Shown: one piece after another, positions 54,766 to 62,255 of the stretch
Position numbering within the stretch: position 1 is the first letter of the stretch
Layout of the letters: every line of letters begins with the position of its first letter
From: Nitrosospira sp. Nsp11
GTDB taxonomy: Bacteria; Pseudomonadota; Gammaproteobacteria; Burkholderiales; Nitrosomonadaceae
Length of the DNA stretch: 64,000 nt
NCBI RefSeq assembly: GCF_900142705.1
Contig: NZ_FRBV01000003.1
Coordinates: forward strand, 186,001-250,000
Direction: 5' to 3'
The notes under the pieces: generated by a model
The model's input: the letters and a program-made list of their open reading frames with translations, nothing else
Databases searched by the model: none
What the model was told of the DNA's origin: nothing
Translations under genes and position numbers: made by a program

Positions 54766-54915
54766 TGTCGGACTTAAAGGAAATCGGCTGCAAAAGCGTC
54801 TGGCCGGTTCATATTTCGCCGCTTTTTCGGCCAATAGAATAACTATTGGCCTTCAAAATCCTCAAAATCTGCCCTCACCCAGTCACTTTTTCGCTGCGAT
54901 TCTTTAAGTCCGACA
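54766..54915. mobile_element. 150-bp MITE-like long imperfect palindrome
   Basis: Ends are perfect 14-bp inverted repeats TGTCGGACTTAAAG / CTTTAAGTCCGACA. The similarity goes on inwards with gaps (AAATCGGCTGCAAAAGCGTCTGG against AATCGCAGCGAAAAAGTGACTGG on the opposite arm), and at the centre GGCCAATAG-AATAA-CTATTGGCC is a perfect hairpin. The whole 150 bp therefore folds as one hairpin and encodes nothing: the build of a miniature inverted-repeat transposable element. No clear target-site duplication was seen. A related 10-bp end, TGTCGGACTT, occurs at 53955. Confidence 0.65.
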
Positions 54916-55249
54916 AGCTGCTTGCGTCGCTAGTTCATGATAGCGATTGAAATTCAAATATCAATCTCTTTAATCCCGATCGCCGCAAGCGCCTTCGCTT
55001 CCTTATGTTACTGCCATCTCTTATCCGGGATTGTGAAATGGCGAGTTTTTCTTAAAGACCAAGTGCAAGCGCATTTTTTACTTAAGGAAGAGGACTGGAA
55101 AAAATAGCTGTAGGAACATACAGCTTGTTAGGGTCAAACGAAGGATTAGAATCCGCGACTAGCCTTGATGTCCCCACTTGGCTTTTGGACCCCGTTGATA
55201 CCGAAGGCTTGATCCAGCCCCCGGCCCCCCTTACACAGGTAGTAAAAGA
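54916..55249. other. AT-rich intergenic region with a CTGTA-N6-TACAG palindrome
   Basis: Leads into the ATP-grasp gene. AGCTGTA-GGAACA-TACAGCT at 55106-55125 has the same geometry as the palindromes at 40893 and 57877. It lies about 125 bp before the ATP-grasp start. No sigma-54 box is next to this copy. Confidence 0.45.
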
Positions 55250-56440
55250 ATGCATAAGCTTGAAGTGCTTTTAATTGGCGGATACTGGCCAGAACTGATG
55301 ATGACGGTACTGGGTTTATTAACACGGGCCGGGTTTACCGTGGATGTGATTTCGACCAATGCTTTTTTTAAAAAAAACAGATCAATACGAGATTATTTCC
55401 TTGCTGAAAAAAATGATCTACTCGTGAAAATCGCCTCGGAAAAGATAAAAAAAGAATACACGTTAGTTGTTATCGGAGACGATCCCACATTAGGAAAAAT
55501 ATTGAATTCCGATCTGTCCACGGAAGAAAAATTAGCGTTGCTTCCGGTTTTGTCGGAGAAGCACTTTGCACATATTTTTTCTAAAATTGGCTTATCCCAA
55601 GCTTTTAAAAGAAGTGGGGTTCTAACGCCTGATTTCCGGATCGCCAATGACGAACATGAACTGAAAAATGCGGTAAGGGAATTGGGTCATCCCGTCATTA
55701 TCAAACTCGATTCATCCTCGGGTGGCAAGGGAATATTTGAAAGTTCAGGCGATGACGGATTTGATAATTTGATAACCAACATAAAGACCTATCCCGTTTT
55801 GGTGCAAAAGAAGATAAAAGGCGCGGAAGTGTCCATGGAGGCTTTTTACCAAAATGGCAAGCTTATTCATTTTGCCTGCTCGACACCGGAAAAATACAAA
55901 TACAAATTCGGACCCACCTCAGTGAGGCGATATGTACAACTTTCTCAATTGGACGAAAAGGTTTTTGAGGATCTCGGGTTACTGGGGAGGGCATTGGGTG
56001 CCGATGGTTTCATAAATATCAGTTCCATCCGGTCCGATCTGGATCAAAAGCTATATTTTTTCGAGGCTGATATGAGGCCGAACCTGTGGGTCAGTCACCC
56101 GCGCTACTTTGGCGATGATCCAGCCAAAGTGATTAACCGGTATTTTTCCACGCGGAAAATCCTCACGTCCCCTTATCCTGTTAACGCCGGCCACCCTGAA
56201 CAGATCCTGCTATCGCATCCGTTAAGAATAGGCCTGGGCGATTTGATCTTGAACCGTTATCAGGTTTGGCGGCATCTTCCAGAGAACTTCTTGTATTTAA
56301 CGTTGCGCTACCGCGCCTGGGCATGGGTGACAGACACAATGGCCAAACGCTATAAGCGTTTATTGCCCAAACCATACCGGGCGCTGGTGAAAAAACATAT
56401 TTCGTCAATTAAATATTCATTTTCAAGCGGTTCAACGTAG
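55250..56440 (+). CDS. ATP-grasp domain protein
   Basis: 396 residues. Carbon-nitrogen ligase-type ATP-grasp enzyme of unknown substrate. N-terminal Rossmann-like part (LEVLLIGGYWPELMMTVLGLL), then ATP-grasp subdomains from about residue 115: GVLTPDFRIANDEHEL, VIIKLDSSSGGKGIFES (ATP phosphate loop), VLVQKKIKGAEVSMEA, and the Mg-binding end YFFEADMRPNLWVSHP. The gene is visibly more A/T rich than its surroundings, with runs of A in the first 300 bases, which suggests transfer. Enzymes like this occur in exopolysaccharide and peptide clusters. Confidence 0.82.
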   Translation: MHKLEVLLIGGYWPELMMTVLGLLTRAGFTVDVISTNAFFKKNRSIRDYFLAEKNDLLVKIASEKIKKEYTLVVIGDDPTLGKILNSDLSTEEKLALLPVLSEKHFAHIFSKIGLSQAFKRSGVLTPDFRIANDEHELKNAVRELGHPVIIKLDSSSGGKGIFESSGDDGFDNLITNIKTYPVLVQKKIKGAEVSMEAFYQNGKLIHFACSTPEKYKYKFGPTSVRRYVQLSQLDEKVFEDLGLLGRALGADGFINISSIRSDLDQKLYFFEADMRPNLWVSHPRYFGDDPAKVINRYFSTRKILTSPYPVNAGHPEQILLSHPLRIGLGDLILNRYQVWRHLPENFLYLTLRYRAWAWVTDTMAKRYKRLLPKPYRALVKKHISSIKYSFSSGST

Positions 56441-56514
56441 AAGGCTCAGGGTAGAAGGTCGAGGTTAGAAATAAGGTAGAAATAATCCCACCCGACTGTT
56501 TCCCCTGTTTGAGA

Positions 56515-57744
56515 TCATTCCCGGCCGGATGTGCCTGACTGGATTTTTGCCTCCGCTACGGCATCCAGAATTTTATTCTGCGGCAAACGCGTGACTTTGG
56601 GGCCGGAGCGGTTTGAAGTCACCTCTGACAGTATCTCAAGAACCTCCCGTGCATATCGCTCCTGCGTAAACCTGTTCGCTGCCCATTGTTGGGCAGCATG
56701 CCCGATGCTGAGGCTCTCCTTCGGGTTGTCGTGCAGGAACCGTATTCGTTCAGCCAGCTCTTTTACATTTTCCCATTCATAGAGAAGACCCGTCTTGCCG
56801 TGCTGAATGATCTCCGCTGTTGCCCCCCTGGCGCTTCCTATGACGGGCTTTCCCGCAAGCATCGCTTCCACCGCCACCCGGCCAAAGGCCTCCCATCGGG
56901 AACACACAAGCACGACATCGGCGTTACGTATGAGGGGCATCGGATCTTCGGCATAGCCGTGAAATTTTATCCGTCGGGTGACATCGAGGGTCATTGCCAG
57001 CCGCACCAGTTCCGCGCGGTAGCGTTTTCCATCGTCCCCCACCAGCAACAAATGAACATTGATGTTCTTTCCGACCAGTTCCGCAAGCGCAGAGATTGCC
57101 TGGTGCTGGCCTTTCCATCGATGCAGGGAGCCGATAATGACGCACTGGAAAAATATTCGATCCTTGACCAGGCTGGTTGAATTCCCAACATTGGGGCGTG
57201 GGGTAACCGACTGGTAAATTACGCGGATCTTGTCCGCATTACGGAGATGTTTGTAATCATCCCCAACAGACCGGGAAGTGACAATAATCGCATTGGACAA
57301 ACGATCCATGAGATACGAGACAGCGGGTTCGCCCAGATCGAATCTCTGGCTGGGATTATGGCGCAAGGACTCATGCGAATGCCAGATGTGCGGCAGGCGT
57401 AGAAGCCGCGCGGCGAACGCGCCGACCCCGGTTACCACCGTATTGGTATAGACAACGTCCGCATTCCAATTTTTAATTACCTGGGCCACGCGGATACTCA
57501 TGAGCGCTGTTTTCAGGAGGCGCATTACACGATATGGAAGCGCCCTTGGGCGAGACATCCAGACTGGATAACCGATGATTCGCCATTTAATGTTTAGGCG
57601 GTCAAGCTCGTCCAGAAGCGGACCCTTCTTGGGAACCAATACCAGGGCCTCGACACCCGAGCGAAGCAGCCCCTGCAGCAACTCGAGCAAAGCCAATTCC
57701 GCACCGTACCGCCCAGCGGAATGAGAAATAAAACATACGCGCAT
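56515..57744 (-). CDS. Glycosyltransferase family 4
   Basis: About 409 residues from ATG 57744 (MRVCFISHSAGRYGAELAL); a TTG at 57825 would extend it by 27 unrelated residues. GT-B fold: N-terminal domain with AELALLELLQGLL, C-terminal nucleotide-sugar domain with HRWKGQHQAISALA, VLVCSRWEAFGRVAVEAMLAGKP (the E-x7-E donor site) and GSARGATAEIIQ. Transfers sugar to a lipid- or oligosaccharide-linked acceptor in surface polysaccharide assembly. It converges with the ATP-grasp gene. Confidence 0.88.
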   Translation of the reverse strand: MRVCFISHSAGRYGAELALLELLQGLLRSGVEALVLVPKKGPLLDELDRLNIKWRIIGYPVWMSRPRALPYRVMRLLKTALMSIRVAQVIKNWNADVVYTNTVVTGVGAFAARLLRLPHIWHSHESLRHNPSQRFDLGEPAVSYLMDRLSNAIIVTSRSVGDDYKHLRNADKIRVIYQSVTPRPNVGNSTSLVKDRIFFQCVIIGSLHRWKGQHQAISALAELVGKNINVHLLLVGDDGKRYRAELVRLAMTLDVTRRIKFHGYAEDPMPLIRNADVVLVCSRWEAFGRVAVEAMLAGKPVIGSARGATAEIIQHGKTGLLYEWENVKELAERIRFLHDNPKESLSIGHAAQQWAANRFTQERYAREVLEILSEVTSNRSGPKVTRLPQNKILDAVAEAKIQSGTSGRE

Positions 57745-57850
57745 TGGTGAGTTTCCCTGAGCCAGACGAAGTGCCGAAGTGTCGGCAGCCCAGCCATCGA
57801 TAAATTGAGAATACGTGGCCGACAACCTTCTTTAGGCGGCAGTTATTTAT

Positions 57851-57867
57851 TAGGCACGAGAATTGCA
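57851..57867 (+). promoter_or_regulatory. Sigma-54 (RpoN) promoter, apparently without a gene
   Basis: TAGGCACGAGAATTGCA matches the sigma-54 consensus TGGCACG-N4-TTGCA at all but one base, with the required 10-bp distance between GG (57853-54) and GC (57865-66). Ten bases after it stands the palindrome CTGTAA-GAAA-TTACAG. The next credible gene on this strand starts at 58525, about 660 bp away, so either the real target has been lost or a short transcript is made. Confidence 0.7.
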
Positions 57868-57876
57868 GATAAAAAC

Positions 57877-57894
57877 AGCTGTAAGAAATTACAG
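57877..57894. promoter_or_regulatory. CTGTA-N6-TACAG palindrome after the sigma-54 promoter
   Basis: AGCTGTAAGAAATTACAGG covers this site; arms CTGTAA and TTACAG. It overlaps or just follows the expected transcription start, so it may be an operator or a 5' leader hairpin. Two other copies with the same spacing are at 40893-40912 and 55106-55125. Confidence 0.5.
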
Positions 57895-58524
57895 GTGGGA
57901 GCGGCGGAGAGGTTTAACTCTAAATATGACGTATCGCCGGAAGCAAGAGGCCGATACACATTTTGTGATAGAGCGTGGATCGGGCTGCCTTGTAACAACT
58001 TAACCCATACAGAAGTGATTATCTAAGGCTCGAATAGCGAGAAAAAAGCCTTTCTTCTTTGCTGATTACCCCTGTTTCACCTGTTCCATACTTCTTTCAA
58101 TCTTTTTGAATTCTGATCTCCAGATCAGCCAGGGCAGCACATGCGGCTGGACCCTCAGACTTTCCACCGGCGACAGTATTTTCCAGTTTCCCTCCGTTAA
58201 GGAGGCGGTGACAAGCCCCTACGCCCTCGTGGCGAGGGAGTCGAAAATCAATAATTAATAAGAGCGCACTGCGCAATTGTACCGCCAGGCATCAACTGGA
58301 TTGGCATTCCGGGGTGACCCGGCATCCAAGTCAGCTTGATCCATTCAACCGGGAGGTTTCCGAAATTCGTCGATAACTTGTGACCCTTGCTCATAAGGAT
58401 GTAAGTGTTGGTGTAGTCACGTTGACACTCAAAACTTTCATGCAACCGAGGCAGCAGGAGCGGGCAGCAGGAACGCGACGGATCCGTGAGATGCCCGATT
58501 CATTAATCCAGAGGGAGATAAATC
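57895..58524. other. Intergenic region with possible gene remnants
   Basis: Contains two minus-strand open stretches that read like protein but have no proper start: 58075-58215 (GLVTASLTEGNWKILSPVES then LRVQPHVLPWLIWRSEFKK, ending in a stop) and 58248-58445 (with LPVEWIKLTWMPGHPGMPIQ). Neither is recognised; they may be the decayed end of a gene. The promoter of the cytochrome gene should also be here. Confidence 0.3.
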
Positions 58525-60243
58525 TTGAAAATAAAAGTTCTATCCTGTATCGGCAGCATTCTATCCGCCTTGGCCGTGCTCGCGTCCCCGGCTTCATCTG
58601 CCGCCGAACCCGTGCTCATGGACCAGGGCACGAAATGGACGGCCTCGGACCGAAAGGATTTCTATAGTCGTGACCAGGGGTCGCGTATCATGCCGCTACG
58701 CTGGATCTCCGCATTGAAGCAACCAGACGGCCAGCAATTCATGGCTGATAGCCTGAGCCGATACGGCTTCCTGCCCAATAAAACCAGCAAGCCCGCAGGA
58801 CTACCTATCGGATTTACCGTTGCAAGCGGAAGCGAGGAACAGGAAATCGGCATGAATTGTTCCGCCTGCCATACCCGTCAAATTGAGGTTAACGGCACCG
58901 CGTATCTGATCGACGGTGGGCCGGGAATTGTCGATTTCCAGCGTTTTCTAGCTGACCTCGATGTTGCCGTAGGCGCCATCCTGACAAACAAACAGGCGTT
59001 CACGGATTTCGCGCACGCTGTACTGGGTCAGTCGGCGACTGCAAAGAACAAGGAGATGTTGCGGGAATCAGTGAAGGCCTGGTATTTGCCCTATCACACG
59101 TTGATTGAGCGTTCACTTCCTGCACAGCCTTGGGGGCCCGCGCGACTCGACGCGGTATCGATGATCTTCAACCGGCTCGCCGGCCTCGATATCGGTTCTT
59201 CGCCTACCCGTATTATTCCCGAAAACATTCAGCCAGCCATCGCGCCGGTACGCTATCCGTTCCTTTGGAATGCCGCAATCCAGGACAAGACCCAATGGCC
59301 TGGTTTCGCCAGCAATGGCAATGATATTCTTGGCCTTGCCAGGAATCTTGGAGAAGTTTATGGCGTGTTTGGGATTTTTCGTCCAAAGAAAGATGCGGGG
59401 CATTTACTCGGAATCGACTACCTGCACAAAAACTCAGCTGAATTTCAGGGGCTGGGCGCATTGGAAAATTTGGTAAAAAAAATAGGCCCTCCCAAATGGG
59501 CATGGAAGGTAGATCAGCAACTTGCGGATAAAGGCAAGGAGATCTTTGCACGCAATACTGGACAGGGTGGCTGCGCCGATTGCCACGGCATCAAACCGGG
59601 GAAAACCCAGTTTCTCAACCAAAAAACCTGGGCCACGCCCGTAATGGATGTCGGTACGGATTCCAGGGAGTACGAGGTTCTCGGCCGGACGGTCAAGACG
59701 GGTGTACTTGACGGCGCGAAAATTCCGCTTCTCGCCAAGCCGCTAAAGCCCGTCGATACTGCCTTCAATGTTCTGAGCACAGCCGTCCTCGGCTCCATCC
59801 TTCAGCACTACGTTCCCGTCCTTATGAAAACCGAAGACGAAGCTCGGATGAAGGGCGCACAGTCTCCTTTTCCGCCGGAAACAGAATCTCTTCGGGATGC
59901 GTTCATTGCGCCCCTACCGGCTGCCACACCGTCCTACGCGTATGAATCGCGCGTCCTTGAGGGGATCTGGGCGGCTGCTCCCTATCTTCACAATGGATCA
60001 GTTCCCACGCTGGCGGAGCTGCTGAAACCGGCGGCTGAACGGGTGAGTTCCTTCAAGATCGGTCCGGCTTACGATACAGATAATGTAGGCCTTGCCATTG
60101 AGCAAACCAAGTTCGACTATACGCTGGAGACTACGGATTGCAGTGATCGAAATTCCGGCAACAGCCGCTGTGGCCATGAATTTGGCACTACACTTTCGGC
60201 TGACGAGAAAAAGGCATTGCTGGAGTACCTCAAAACACTCTGA
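58525..60243 (+). CDS. Exported diheme cytochrome c, RoxA-like
   Basis: 572 residues. TTG start at 58525 with AGGGAG seven bases before. Signal peptide (SILSALAVLASPASSAAE). Two heme sites: CSACH at Cys112 and CADCH at Cys350; the latter follows LADKGKEIFARN, as in the diheme peroxidase group. Near the C-terminus LEGIWAAAPYLHNGSVPTL is the conserved stretch of the RoxA/cytochrome c peroxidase-related family. Relatives include rubber oxygenase RoxA and many uncharacterised periplasmic cytochromes. Actual substrate unknown. Nothing downstream on this strand except the CRISPR array. Confidence 0.87.
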   Translation: MKIKVLSCIGSILSALAVLASPASSAAEPVLMDQGTKWTASDRKDFYSRDQGSRIMPLRWISALKQPDGQQFMADSLSRYGFLPNKTSKPAGLPIGFTVASGSEEQEIGMNCSACHTRQIEVNGTAYLIDGGPGIVDFQRFLADLDVAVGAILTNKQAFTDFAHAVLGQSATAKNKEMLRESVKAWYLPYHTLIERSLPAQPWGPARLDAVSMIFNRLAGLDIGSSPTRIIPENIQPAIAPVRYPFLWNAAIQDKTQWPGFASNGNDILGLARNLGEVYGVFGIFRPKKDAGHLLGIDYLHKNSAEFQGLGALENLVKKIGPPKWAWKVDQQLADKGKEIFARNTGQGGCADCHGIKPGKTQFLNQKTWATPVMDVGTDSREYEVLGRTVKTGVLDGAKIPLLAKPLKPVDTAFNVLSTAVLGSILQHYVPVLMKTEDEARMKGAQSPFPPETESLRDAFIAPLPAATPSYAYESRVLEGIWAAAPYLHNGSVPTLAELLKPAAERVSSFKIGPAYDTDNVGLAIEQTKFDYTLETTDCSDRNSGNSRCGHEFGTTLSADEKKALLEYLKTL

Positions 60244-60259
60244 TCTAGCTATGTCAAAT

Positions 60260-60287
60260 ACTGCTTCTTCGATATCGAAGAAGCAGT
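60260..60287. terminator. Perfect 28-bp palindrome after the cytochrome gene
   Basis: ACTGCTTCTTCGAT is followed at once by its exact reverse complement ATCGAAGAAGCAGT. It lies 16 bases after the cytochrome stop and is followed by TTTAC on the plus strand and TATTT on the minus strand; a bidirectional terminator is the simplest reading. Confidence 0.6.
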
Positions 60288-60289
60288 TT

Positions 60290-60405
60290 ACAAGAACCTG
60301 CCTTCTCCATCGATAGGCGTCCTGCTCAACGACAATCGTTCCAGCGTTATCAAACAAGACATGCTCGGGAACGCCACCAAAATACCCAAATGCCTGCTCA
60401 AGACC
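60290..60405 (-). pseudogene. istA: IS21-family transposase (IstA) remnant
   Basis: On the minus strand GLEQAFGYFGGVPEHVLFDN then AGTIVVEQDAY is the core of IS21 IstA around the second catalytic Asp (typical: AFAFFGGVPxxVLYDNxKTVV). After DAY a frameshift is needed to read DGEGRFL, which matches the continuation (GEGRHRF) of the family. A stop lies just upstream. So about 40 residues of a decayed transposase remain between the cytochrome gene and the CRISPR array. Confidence 0.75.
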
Positions 60406-60429
60406 TTTGCTGCACTACCGCAGACCGTA

Positions 60430-61853
60430 CGTCCGGCCAGAGCGCAAATCCCAATCTGCTAAACTGTAAAACTCGCGCTCGAGTACGCGGAGTACGTTCC
60501 GGCCAGAGCGCAAATCCCAATCTGCTAAACTAATACAGCGTTTCGACTCCTGAAGGCGTTGGTTCCGGCCAGAGCGCAAATCCCAATCTGCTAAACTCGA
60601 GCAATGCCACGATCATCACCTACGTGGGTTCCGGCCAGAGCGCAAATCCCAATCTGCTAAACTACAAGGAATTCGCCCGCGTAAAGCAGGATAGTTCCGG
60701 CCAGAGCGCAAATCCCAATCTGCTAAACTGCCGTATTGCCGGAGTGGATACGCACGCCGGTTCCGGCCAGAGCGCAAATCCCAATCTGCTAAACTGTAAC
60801 AGGATCGAGATGGCTAAATTATCCAGTTCCGGCCAGAGCGCAAATCCCAATCTGCTAAACTACGTATAGAGTTATTGGGCGAACCGTGGAAGTTCCGGCC
60901 AGAGCGCAAATCCCAATCTGCTAAACTGCCTGGACGATGAGACGTACCGTGCAATGCGTTCCGGCCAGAGCGCAAATCCCAATCTGCTAAACTGTTGGCG
61001 CCGTTATCCCAGTTGATATTCACGTTCCGGCCAGAGCGCAAATCCCAATCTGCTAAACTGCGAGGCAATGCGCGACATTGCCACTCTGGGGTTCCGGCCA
61101 GAGCGCAAATCCCAATCTGCTAAACTTTCATATTTGAGTAGGCGACAGTACCGCCTGTTCCGGCCAGAGCGCAAATCCCAATCTGCTAAACTCGGGCGGG
61201 CCTTCACGGTGAACTTCAACGAGTTCCGGCCAGAGCGCAAATCCCAATCTGCTAAACTACTCGCGTCGAATGCAGATATGGTGGGTCTGTTCCGGCCAGA
61301 GCGCAAATCCCAATCTGCTAAACTAGGCATTCCGAAAACAAATCAGACTCAGTGGTTCCGGCCAGAGCGCAAATCCCAATCTGCTAAACTTTGGTATGGG
61401 ATGCCCTGGACTTCGCCACAGTTCCGGCCAGAGCGCAAATCCCAATCTGCTAAACTTAGACCTCGCTGCGGCACAGCAGCTCATCAAGTTCCGGCCAGAG
61501 CGCAAATCCCAATCTGCTAAACTGCTTGGACACCGCGCTCCCTCGCACGTAGAGTTCCGGCCAGAGCGCAAATCCCAATCTGCTAAACTCTTGTCCGCAC
61601 TGTGGCACGGTTGACGGTAGTTCCGGCCAGAGCGCAAATCCCAATCTGCTAAACTGGTTTCTTTGGGGGGTACTTCTCGACACTAGTTCCGGCCAGAGCG
61701 CAAATCCCAATCTGCTAAACTGCGGCGAATGATAACAAGGGCGCGATAGACGTTCCGGCCAGAGCGCAAATCCCAATCTGCTAAACTTGAGGTGGCTTTT
61801 TTATTGCCCGTTAGTCCGTTCCGGCCAGAGCGCAAATCCCAATCTGCTAAACT
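60430..61853 (+). CRISPR. CRISPR array, type II-C, 22 repeats and 21 spacers
   Basis: Repeat is 36 bp, begins GTTCCGGCCAGAGCGCAAAT and ends CCCAATCTGCTAAACT. The first copy (60430) differs in its two first bases (CG instead of GT); all others read by eye are identical. Spacers are 30 bp except two of 31 bp (after 61059 and after 61456). Repeat starts: 60430, 60496, 60562, 60628, 60694, 60760, 60826, 60892, 60958, 61024, 61091, 61157, 61223, 61289, 61355, 61421, 61488, 61554, 61620, 61686, 61752, 61818. The repeat end TGCTAAACT resembles an extended -10 box, as in Neisseria II-C arrays, which would give each spacer its own promoter in the plus direction. cas2 lies 70 bp beyond the last repeat. 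Confidence 0.98.
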
Positions 61854-61859
61854 AGCTGC

Positions 61860-61892
61860 GCGTTAACCCCCTGATGTTCAGGGGGTTAACGC
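61860..61892. other. Perfect 15-bp hairpin between CRISPR array and cas2
   Basis: GCGTTAACCCCCTGA - TGT - TCAGGGGGTTAACGC, no mismatch. It begins six bases after the last repeat and ends 31 bases before the cas2 stop. Neither side has a T-run. It could end the cas transcript, stop array transcripts, or mark the leader/integration end of the array. Confidence 0.7.
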
Positions 61893-61922
61893 ATTTATGA
61901 GAATAAGAAAGCGGGATTTTCA

Positions 61923-62249
61923 TCAAAAAAGATCGTACTGATCCGGGGCTTTTTTGCAGAGTTGTTTGGTTTTTCCGCGAAAAGCGATGATGCGTTCATA
62001 CTGTTTGTCGGTAAATTGTAGGATATTCACCTTTCCACCAGCGGGTAAATTCCTTTCTACCTGTGTGCAGTAGGTATCTATCTGGCTTTGACTGCTGCAA
62101 AAGCGCATATAAACAGAAAATTGAGACATCTCAAAACCCATGTCAAGTAGGGCATTACGAAACTCGGTCGCAGCCTTGCGCTCAGTTTTTTCGACCACTG
62201 GTAAATCAAACATTACCATAATCCACATGAGGCGATATCCTGAAAGCAT
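61923..62249 (-). CDS. cas2: CRISPR-associated protein Cas2, type II-C
   Basis: 108 residues. Partner of Cas1 in spacer integration. Ferredoxin-like fold: first beta-strand with the conserved Asp in WIMVMFDLPVVEK, then RKAATEFRNALLDMGFEMSQ and SVYMRFC, typical of type II-C Cas2. Starts six bases after cas1, so same operon. Confidence 0.95.
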   Translation of the reverse strand: MLSGYRLMWIMVMFDLPVVEKTERKAATEFRNALLDMGFEMSQFSVYMRFCSSQSQIDTYCTQVERNLPAGGKVNILQFTDKQYERIIAFRGKTKQLCKKAPDQYDLF

Positions 62250-62255
62250 GAGATA

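Noticed and set aside
54801-54815. TCTGGCCGG in the MITE-like element resembles the CRISPR anti-repeat
   Set aside because: Only about nine bases match, far from the locus and within an arm of the palindrome; chance is enough.
60624-61776. Several long ORFs on both strands inside the CRISPR array
   Set aside because: Repeat plus spacer is 66 bp, a multiple of three, so the same reading frame of the repeat stays open; the proteins are just the repeat translated again and again.
61895-61920. GGGATTT near cas2 as a possible tracrRNA anti-repeat
   Set aside because: Only seven bases agree with the repeat's complement and no hairpin/T-run follows.
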